A stretch of 12,567 nucleotides of DNA from Planctomycetaceae bacterium (GTDB lineage Bacteria; Planctomycetota; Planctomycetia; Pirellulales; Pirellulaceae): assembly GCA_003455945.1 (NCBI GenBank), contig DMPQ01000459.1, positions 16,275 through 28,841 on the forward strand, given 5' to 3'. Below, in pieces: positions 7,318-12,567 of the stretch. The position numbers and the translations under genes are program-made. The notes below the pieces were generated by a model, which worked only from the letters and a program-made list of their open reading frames with translations, was not told where the DNA came from and made no database searches. Each line of letters starts with the position of its first letter. Positions within the stretch are counted from its first letter, which is position 1.

Positions 7318-8187
7318 ATGTTCGATGCGTTGGCGGTGACGGTTCGGATCCTCGCGAATCCGATCTCCAATGCGCTGCAGAAGCGACTGATGCGCGCCGG
7401 AGCGGATGCGCGAGGTGTCATCGCGACGACTCACGCTCTGCTGAGTCTGATGCTGCTGCCGGCGGTGCCGTTTCTGGCGAGCGATCTGCCGAGCGGTCGG
7501 TTCCTGCTGATCGTCGGTGCGTGTGCGGCGCTCGCAGTCGCCGGCAACGCGATGCTGGTCGAGGCGCTGTCGACGATGGACCTTTCGCTCGTCGGTCCGA
7601 TCAACGCCTACAAGCCGATCGTCAGTCTGATCATCGCCTGGGTCCTGATCGGCGAGACGGCCGGAGTCGGTGATCTGCTCGGTATCGGCCTGATCACGAT
7701 CGGCAGTTGGCTGATCGTCGTTCGGCAACCGGGAGCGACACGGCGTCAGACCTGGCGGGCGTTGCTGCGCGATCGCGGAGTTCGCCTGAGACTGGGGGCG
7801 CTCGTGCTTTCGGCGCTCGAAGCGGTGGTGCTCAAGCGGGCGCTCGCGGAAGGCTCTCCGATGGCGGTCTTCGTCGGCTGGTCGCTGCTCGGCTGGCCGA
7901 TCGCGGTCGCCACCGCTCGCGTCGGGCGGCGGCAGAGGCCGACGAAAGAGATCGAGCCGGGAACATGGAAGCTGTCGGTCCTGTTGGCGCTGTCGACCGG
8001 TGCGATGCAGTCGACGACGCTGTTGACCTTCGATCGGTTCGCCGTCGGGCCGGCATTGGCCCTGTTTCAGCTCTCGTCGATCGTCAGCGTCCTGCTCGGG
8101 CGAGGGCTGTTCCGCGAAGGGCATTTTCGGCGGCGTCTGCTCTGTTCGATCGTCATGGCGCTCGGGGCGATCCTGATCGTGACCTGA
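7318..8187 (+). CDS. EamA/DMT superfamily inner-membrane transporter
   Basis: A 289-residue integral membrane protein of the drug/metabolite transporter superfamily. Ten hydrophobic segments can be placed near residues 4-22, 33-53, 62-85, 90-111, 116-136, 156-176, 181-201, 216-237, 241-261 and 271-289. They form two five-helix EamA halves (about 4-136 and 156-289) joined by a basic cytoplasmic loop (RQPGATRRQTWR). Each half has the conserved acidic residue after its fourth helix (Glu112 in LIGE, Glu267 in LFRE). The length is normal for the family. Members export amino acids, nucleosides or other small metabolites, or import them; the substrate cannot be read from sequence. The ribosome binding site is weak (GGA at 7303-7305). 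It follows the EEP gene by 88 bases on the same strand and may be the third gene of that operon. Confidence 0.88.
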   Translation: MFDALAVTVRILANPISNALQKRLMRAGADARGVIATTHALLSLMLLPAVPFLASDLPSGRFLLIVGACAALAVAGNAMLVEALSTMDLSLVGPINAYKPIVSLIIAWVLIGETAGVGDLLGIGLITIGSWLIVVRQPGATRRQTWRALLRDRGVRLRLGALVLSALEAVVLKRALAEGSPMAVFVGWSLLGWPIAVATARVGRRQRPTKEIEPGTWKLSVLLALSTGAMQSTTLLTFDRFAVGPALALFQLSSIVSVLLGRGLFREGHFRRRLLCSIVMALGAILIVT

Positions 8188-8255
8188 CGGGGCAGCGGCC
8201 GACGCTCCGGTTCATTGACCGATCCCTTGCCGATCGCGTCGGCGGAAGAGGGCGT

Positions 8256-8285
8256 TTGGCCCTCGACAGGCGGGCGGTCTAGAAT
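8256..8285 (+). promoter_or_regulatory. Sigma-70-type promoter of the Gfo/Idh/MocA oxidoreductase gene
   Basis: TTGGCC (8256-8261) and TAGAAT (8280-8285) are separated by 18 bases, a normal housekeeping sigma-factor layout. TAGAAT matches the -10 consensus at five of six positions. Transcription would begin near 8292, about 70 bases before the ATG at 8363. This gives the oxidoreductase its own promoter and separates it from the transporter gene upstream. Confidence 0.45.
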
Positions 8286-8362
8286 GCGGCCTATCGCCTG
8301 GCCGACCTTCGCGGCCCGATCCCCCACCGAACCTCCTCCATCTCGAATCGAGGGCTCCCACG

Positions 8363-9730
8363 ATGTCCCGACCGACCACGAATCGTCGACGCTTTCTTCA
8401 GACCTTGGCGGCGACCGGCGCTGCCGGCATGTACCTGACATCGACCGGCCGGGCCTTTGCCTATCGTTCGCCGATCGAGCGACCGGTCTTCGCGACGATC
8501 GGCCTGCGGAATCAGGGGTGGGAGATCACGCAGAAGTCGTTCAAGTTCGCCGACTTCGCCGCGATGGCCGATGTCGATTCGAACGTCCTCGGTCGGAACC
8601 TCGATCAGGCGGCGGAGCGTCAGGGGAAGAAGCCGGACGGCTATGCCGACTATCGCCGAGTCCTCGAGCGCGAGGATATCGATGCGGTCATGATCGCGAC
8701 CCCCGATCACTGGCACACCAAGATCGCGGTCGAAGCGATGCGGGCGGGCAAGGACGTCTACTGCGAAAAGCCGCTCACGCTGACCATCGCCGAAGGGAAG
8801 CTGATCGAGAAGGTGGTGAAGGAGACGGGGCGCGTCTTTCAGGTCGGCACGATGCAGCGGACCGAGTCGGATCAGCTCTTCCTGAAGGCGATCGCGCTGA
8901 TCAAGCATGGCCGCATCGGCAAGGTGAACCGAGTCACCTGCGGCATCAACGCGATGGAGGAGTCGCCGGCGATTCCGGTCGCGCCGGTTCCGGAAGGACT
9001 CGATTGGGACTTCTGGCTCGGCCCGGCTCCGGCGGTCGACTATCGGGCACTCCCCGAGCTTCGCCAGGGTTACGGCGGCGGCGTGCCGCTCTACAGCAAC
9101 TGCCATTACTCGTTCCGCAACTGGCACGAGTACTCCGGCGGCAAGCTGACCGACTGGGGTGCGCACCACGTCGACATCGCCTGCTGGGCCCTCGGCGCCA
9201 GCGACACCGGCCCGAGCAAGGTGACGCCGGTCGAGTTCACGCTGCCGGTCGAGTATCGCGACGGTCATCCGACGGTCGCCGATCGGTACAACGCCGCGAC
9301 CAACTTCCGGATCCGCGTCGACATGCCGAACGACGTCGAGATGATCATCACGAGCGAAGGGGACAACGGCATCCTGTTCGAAGGGACCGAAGGGCGCTTC
9401 TTCGTCAATCGCGGCAAGCTGGTCGGCAAGCCGGTCGAGGCGCTGGCCGAGAATCCGCTCCCCGAGGGTGCGGTCGAGGAGATCTACGGCGGCCCGGTGA
9501 GCGAGAACCACACGGCGAACTTCATCGAAGGGATGACGGCCCGCAAGCAGCCGATCTCGGACGTCTGGACGCATAACCGGATGCTCGAGATCTGCCATCT
9601 GTCGAACATCGCGATGCGTCTGAACCGCGCTCTGCAGTGGGATCCGGCGAAACGCGAGATCGTCGGCGACGAGCAGGCCAACTCGTTCCTGGCTCGCGAG
9701 AGTCGCAAGGGTTACGAGATCGAAGGCTGA
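8363..9730 (+). CDS. Tat-exported Gfo/Idh/MocA family oxidoreductase
   Basis: A 455-residue NAD(P)-dependent dehydrogenase-type protein, a family acting on sugars, inositols and derivatives. A twin-arginine signal (RRRFLQ at 8-13, hydrophobic stretch to about 33, cut near AFA|Y) means it is exported folded. The Rossmann domain (about 41-160) has the dinucleotide loop as IGLRNQG (46-52), a conservative variant of GxGxxG, then TPDHWH (113-118) and the family hallmark EKP (135-137). The C-terminal domain contains DWGAHHVD (264-271), with the histidines used in catalysis by relatives. Planctomycetes hold large numbers of such Tat-exported members, probably for sugar breakdown; the substrate here is unknown. 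GAGGG at 8350-8354 lies eight bases before the ATG. It is followed after 133 bases by the SASA esterase gene, which fits a role in carbohydrate use. Confidence 0.93.
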   Translation: MSRPTTNRRRFLQTLAATGAAGMYLTSTGRAFAYRSPIERPVFATIGLRNQGWEITQKSFKFADFAAMADVDSNVLGRNLDQAAERQGKKPDGYADYRRVLEREDIDAVMIATPDHWHTKIAVEAMRAGKDVYCEKPLTLTIAEGKLIEKVVKETGRVFQVGTMQRTESDQLFLKAIALIKHGRIGKVNRVTCGINAMEESPAIPVAPVPEGLDWDFWLGPAPAVDYRALPELRQGYGGGVPLYSNCHYSFRNWHEYSGGKLTDWGAHHVDIACWALGASDTGPSKVTPVEFTLPVEYRDGHPTVADRYNAATNFRIRVDMPNDVEMIITSEGDNGILFEGTEGRFFVNRGKLVGKPVEALAENPLPEGAVEEIYGGPVSENHTANFIEGMTARKQPISDVWTHNRMLEICHLSNIAMRLNRALQWDPAKREIVGDEQANSFLARESRKGYEIEG

Positions 9731-9863
9731 CCGTCGAGCCTGCATCCACCGGGGCTCTCGACCGCTCGCGATGCGGGCGTTCGGGAGCCCTTGTCGTTCG
9801 ACGGTGAGGTTCGACCGATCGCCTCGCGACATCGACGTCATACCCTTGCGGGAGTGCTCCGCT

Positions 9864-10997
9864 ATGGCCCCGTTCGCGCTCGCCGAGTCTCGTCCGTCCG
9901 GTCGTCGCTCGGTTCTCGTCGGCCGGCTCTTGTCGCTGGCGCTGTCGATGATGCTGGCGGTAGCCTCACGATCGGCGGTCGCTCAGGAGGAGAACCCGGG
10001 AGAGGTCGCCGAGCGACCGCTTCCGGTTCAGGTCTACGTGATGCTCGGCCAGTCGAACATGCTCGGTTTCGGGCGAGTCGGGCCGGTCGATACGGTCGGC
10101 TCGCTCGAACATGTCATGCAGGAACAGGGCAAGTACGCCTATCTGAAGGCTGCCGACGGCCAATGGGCCGCTCGCGATGATGTCCGATACACTCGGGTGA
10201 TGGTCGGCCGCGACGGGGGCATGGGAGTTCACGCCAACGACTGGCTGAAGGTCAACGGCAACTTCGGCCCGGAGCTGGGCTTCGGCCATTTCGTCGGCGA
10301 GGCGACCGAAGCACCGGTGCTGTTGCTCAAGTCATGCATCGGCAATCGTTCGCTCGGTTGGGACTTGCTGCCGCCGGGGAGCGAACGGTTCGAGTTCGAC
10401 GGCAAGATCTACGCCGGCTACGGCGAGTCGCCGTTGTCGTGGGACAAGGGGACCGAGCCGGTTCCGATCGCGTGGTATGCCGGCAAGCAATACGACGACG
10501 ACATCGCGAACGCGAAGAAGGTCCTCGAGAATCTGCCGGAGTACTATCCCGGATACGAGGGCCAAGGTTACGAGATCGCCGGTTTCGTCTGGTGGCAGGG
10601 GCACAAGGACCAGAACCCGGCTCACGCGTCCCGTTACGAGCAGAACCTGGTTCATCTGATCCGGATGTTGCGTCGCGACTTCGACGCTCCCGAAGCGAAG
10701 TTCGTGCTGGCGACGATCGCCTTCGGCGGCGATGCGCTCTCTGGTCCCGGCCTGACCGTCGCCGAAGCTCAGTTGGCGGTCGACGGCGAAACGGGAAAGT
10801 ACCCGGAGTTTCGCGGCAACGTGGCGGCGATCGATGCGCGGCCGTTCTGGCGCGAGCAGAACGTCTCGCCGAGCCCTCAGGGGCATCACTACCATCACAA
10901 CGCCGAGACCTACATGGAAGTCGGCGAGGCGTTGGGGCGAGCGATGGTGAAGCTGCTTCAGCACGACGACGCCTCGAACGACCGTGGGCCACGCTGA
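9864..10997 (+). CDS. Secreted sialate O-acetylesterase-like (SASA domain) carbohydrate esterase
   Basis: A 377-residue SGNH-type esterase of the SASA group (includes CE6-type acetylesterases), expected to remove acyl groups from carbohydrates outside the cytoplasm. A signal peptide lies at about 18-40 (LLSLALSMMLAVASRSAVA|Q). The nucleophile block is MLGQSNMLGFG with Ser64. GPELGFG (135-141) follows, then VWWQGHKDQN (242-251), where many relatives have a QGE form. The C-terminal block QGHHYHHNAETY (339-350) supplies the histidine. I recall this QGHKD plus HYHHNAETY combination as typical of a planctomycete subgroup, so the enzyme is probably active. The frame is open upstream to 9771, but ATG 9864 is preferred because GGGAG at 9850-9854 sits nine bases before it and the signal peptide follows. 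It is 133 bases after the oxidoreductase; the gap has no good terminator, so readthrough from that gene is possible. Confidence 0.9.
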   Translation: MAPFALAESRPSGRRSVLVGRLLSLALSMMLAVASRSAVAQEENPGEVAERPLPVQVYVMLGQSNMLGFGRVGPVDTVGSLEHVMQEQGKYAYLKAADGQWAARDDVRYTRVMVGRDGGMGVHANDWLKVNGNFGPELGFGHFVGEATEAPVLLLKSCIGNRSLGWDLLPPGSERFEFDGKIYAGYGESPLSWDKGTEPVPIAWYAGKQYDDDIANAKKVLENLPEYYPGYEGQGYEIAGFVWWQGHKDQNPAHASRYEQNLVHLIRMLRRDFDAPEAKFVLATIAFGGDALSGPGLTVAEAQLAVDGETGKYPEFRGNVAAIDARPFWREQNVSPSPQGHHYHHNAETYMEVGEALGRAMVKLLQHDDASNDRGPR

Positions 10998-11035
10998 ACG
11001 CCCCAACGTCCGACCGGACGGAAAAATGCACTTCC

Positions 11036-11063
11036 TACCACCGAGAGCACGAAGGGCACCGAG
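11036..11063. repeat. Degenerate GAGCACGAAGGGCACCGAG repeat-like segment
   Basis: The segment TACCACCGAGAGCACGAAGGGCACCGAG has a 9-10 base internal rhythm (GAGCACGAAG, GGCACCGAG). It resembles the dispersed CACGAAG/CACAGAG-type intergenic repeats found in many environmental bacterial genomes. Only one degenerate copy lies in the window, so its identity as a family member comes from memory. It lies 39 bases after the SASA gene, just after a short A-run (11022-11026), and directly before a hairpin. Confidence 0.35.
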
Positions 11064-11083
11064 TCGCGGAACAATCCGCGATT
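11062..11083 (+). terminator. Perfect hairpin, possible terminator of the SASA esterase gene
   Basis: TCGCGGA (11064-11070) and TCCGCGA (11075-11081) form a perfect 7-bp stem with a four-base ACAA loop. One wobble and one A-T pair extend it to nine pairs. The tail TTAT starts within the last pairs and is short, so this is a weaker terminator candidate than the one after msrC. It could instead belong to the repeat element next to it. Confidence 0.4.
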
Positions 11084-11126
11084 ATCGGAAGCAGTCATGA
11101 ACGATCGAAACGGAGAGGAGCCCCTC

Positions 11127-11321
11127 ATGCCGAGTCGCTTGGGCTCGACCGACCGAGTCGGAATCATGCTGCTGCTGGCCTGGATCGGACTGATGACAAC
11201 GTTCGCAGGCGCCGGAACTGCCGGCGCAGAGCTTCCGAAAATCGTGATCGTCCATGCGGATGATCTGGGGGACGGTGCTCTGTCGTGCGATCGCGCGATC
11301 GCTGCGCCAACGGTCCGCTGA
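11127..11321 (+). pseudogene. Truncated sulfatase gene: signal peptide and first motif only
   Basis: A 64-codon frame beginning with a good signal peptide (about 11-34, ending AGTAGA|E) and then LPKIVIVHADDLGDGALSC. This matches the N-terminal strand of type I sulfatases (PNIVIIxADDLGYGDLSC), where the DD pair binds the active-site calcium. The match fades through APTVR, where intact enzymes have TPNIDRLA, and a stop follows. The CxPSR formylglycine motif and the remaining ~400 residues expected of a sulfatase are absent. Only 26 bases separate the stop from the end of the opposite gene, so no frameshift can rescue it. GGAGAGGAG (11112-11120) six bases before the ATG shows that the translation start is intact. 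The simplest reading is a deletion remnant. The DDLGYGD motif also reads DDLGDGA, a further sign of decay. It might still yield a short exported peptide. Confidence 0.75.
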
Positions 11322-11347
11322 GGCGACGAGACCGGAGCGAAACTCGT

Positions 11348-12567
11348 TCAGTAGCCCGCCGCCATGCCGTCCTTGCGCGACTCGCTGGCGCCGTGATAGA
11401 TGTCGTTCTCGGCGTCGTACAGGATCGCCTGATAGCCGCCGTAGATGCCGAGCGTCTCTTCCAGTCGATGCCCGCGCAGCAGCAGTTCGCGTCGCGTCTC
11501 GTAGGGAAAACCTTCCTCGAGGTGAACGCGCCCGCCGTCGGTCATCCGCTCGCCGGTCGGTTCGCTCGATCCGGTGTGGATGATCCGCGGCGCGTCCCCC
11601 GCCTCCTGCAGGTTCATGTCGAAGTCGACCAGGTTGGTCAGGATCTCGACGTGCGCCTGAGGCTGAGTCGCGCCTCCCATGACGCCGAACGCGATGTACG
11701 GCTTGCCGTCGCGCGTCACGAAGGCAGGAATGATCGTGTGAAAAGGGCGTTTGCGCGGCGCATAGGTGTTGGCTCGCCCTTCGGTCAGATCGAACAGCTG
11801 ACCGCGATCCTGCAGGCAGAAGCCGAGCCCGGTCGGACACATTCCCGAACCGAAACCGCGGTAGTTGCTCTGGATCAGCGAGACCATGTTCCGCTCCGCA
11901 TCGGCGACGGTCAGATAGATCGTGTCGCCGTCGATCAGCTCGGCCTTCGGTTCGATCGATGCCGCCGCTCGATCGCCGATCAGGGCGCGGCGCTCGTCGG
12001 CGTAGGCCTGACTGAGCAGCACGTCGATCGGCGCGGCCGAGAACTCGGGATCGGCGTACAGGCGGGCGCGATCCTCGAATGCGATCTTCTTCGCTTCGAT
12101 GAACCAGTGCAGGTGATCGGGGCTGCCGAAGCCTGCCTTGCGCAGATCGAAACCGTCGAGAAGATTGAGCATCTGCAGCGCCGCGAGTCCTTGTCCGTTG
12201 GGGGGAAGTTCCCAGAGCGTCAACCCGCGATAGTCGGTCGAGATCGGCTCGACCCACTCCGATCGATGCGCCGCCAGATCGTCGTACGTCAGGAACCCTT
12301 CGTTGGCCCGCATGAAGGAATCGATCGTCCGCGCGATCTCACCGCGGTAGAACAGATCGCGACCTTCGCGACCGATCCGTTCGAGGGTGTCGGCGAGCGC
12401 CGGGTTGCGGAACCGCTGGCCGTCTCGTGGCCCTTCGCCGCCGGGGAGAAAGATTTCGGCGAAGCCGGGCTGGTCCTTCAGTTTCGGGGCTCCGCGACGC
12501 CAAGCGTCGCCGATCACCGGCGTGATCGGAAATCCGTCGCGAGCATAGGCAACGGTCGGTGCGAGAA
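11348..12567 (-). CDS. ggt: Gamma-glutamyltransferase, C-terminal part (N-terminus outside window)
   Basis: An Ntn-hydrolase that cleaves or transfers the gamma-glutamyl group of glutathione and related compounds, usually in the periplasm. About 405 residues are visible; the frame stays open through the right edge (LAPTVAYARDGFPITP), so the start and any signal peptide are missing. The self-processing and catalytic threonine is the Thr of GDTIYLTVAD, codon 11921-11923. It splits the precursor into a large subunit (mostly the part to the right) and a small subunit of about 190 residues. Other family blocks are LPPNGQG, NYRGFGSGMCPTGLGF, RPFHTIIPAF, the oxyanion GG in FGVMGGATQPQAH and the terminal GASESRKDGMAAGY. 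No break is seen and the C-terminus is the normal one. It is convergent with the sulfatase remnant, 26 bases away. Confidence 0.95.
   Translation of the reverse strand, partial: LAPTVAYARDGFPITPVIGDAWRRGAPKLKDQPGFAEIFLPGGEGPRDGQRFRNPALADTLERIGREGRDLFYRGEIARTIDSFMRANEGFLTYDDLAAHRSEWVEPISTDYRGLTLWELPPNGQGLAALQMLNLLDGFDLRKAGFGSPDHLHWFIEAKKIAFEDRARLYADPEFSAAPIDVLLSQAYADERRALIGDRAAASIEPKAELIDGDTIYLTVADAERNMVSLIQSNYRGFGSGMCPTGLGFCLQDRGQLFDLTEGRANTYAPRKRPFHTIIPAFVTRDGKPYIAFGVMGGATQPQAHVEILTNLVDFDMNLQEAGDAPRIIHTGSSEPTGERMTDGGRVHLEEGFPYETRRELLLRGHRLEETLGIYGGYQAILYDAENDIYHGASESRKDGMAAGY

Noticed and set aside
5574..7421. Long minus-strand open frame (about 615 codons) opposite the EEP gene
   Set aside because: No recognisable motifs, while the plus strand encodes two complete EEP motif series and a signal peptide.
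9733..9762. Imperfect inverted repeat GTCGAG...CTCGAC after the oxidoreductase gene
   Set aside because: Six base pairs, an 18-base loop and no T-run, so it is likely chance.
8291..9841. Minus-strand open frame (about 516 codons) opposite the oxidoreductase gene
   Set aside because: Low-complexity Arg/Asp-rich translation. The plus strand has a Tat signal, EKP and GAHH motifs and a ribosome binding site.

Overview
The window looks like chromosomal DNA from a GC-rich bacterium, most likely a planctomycete. This rests on gene content, not on a phylogenetic marker. The set combines a Tat-exported Gfo/Idh/MocA oxidoreductase, a sialate O-acetylesterase-like (SASA) esterase, a sulfatase-type reading frame, an exported M1 peptidase and an exported all-beta protein of unknown function. 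That combination, with a clear Sec or Tat signal on most proteins, is typical of Planctomycetota. No rRNA, tRNA, CRISPR array, insertion sequence or phage gene was seen.

Layout from left to right. A minus-strand dienelactone-hydrolase-like gene runs off the left edge (1-97). It is divergent from a secreted two-repeat protein of unknown function (368-1612). A free methionine-(R)-sulfoxide reductase of the GAF family (msrC, 1764-2258) follows and ends in a good hairpin terminator (2329-2359). An exported M1 metallopeptidase lies convergent on the minus strand (2376-4073). From a divergent intergenic region (4074-4310) three plus-strand genes follow with short gaps: an exported transglutaminase-like protein (4311-5525), an exported protein with two fused endonuclease/exonuclease/phosphatase domains (5583-7229) and a ten-helix EamA/DMT transporter (7318-8187). 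They may form an operon. Next are the Gfo/Idh/MocA oxidoreductase (8363-9730), with a credible promoter, and the SASA esterase (9864-10997). The region 11036-11321 holds a degenerate repeat-like segment, a perfect hairpin and a 64-codon sulfatase 5' remnant. The window closes with the C-terminal two thirds or so of a gamma-glutamyltransferase on the minus strand (11348-12567, open at the right edge).

As a group the genes suggest an organism that sends many hydrolases to the periplasm or outside and breaks down peptides, glutathione and acylated or sulfated polysaccharides. The genes are not visibly one pathway. I did not find a convincing new multi-gene system. The best leads are the tandem EEP fusion with an apparently degenerate first domain, the decayed sulfatase beside a repeat and hairpin, the duplicated beta-domain protein, and a striking excess of the palindrome CGATCG across the window.
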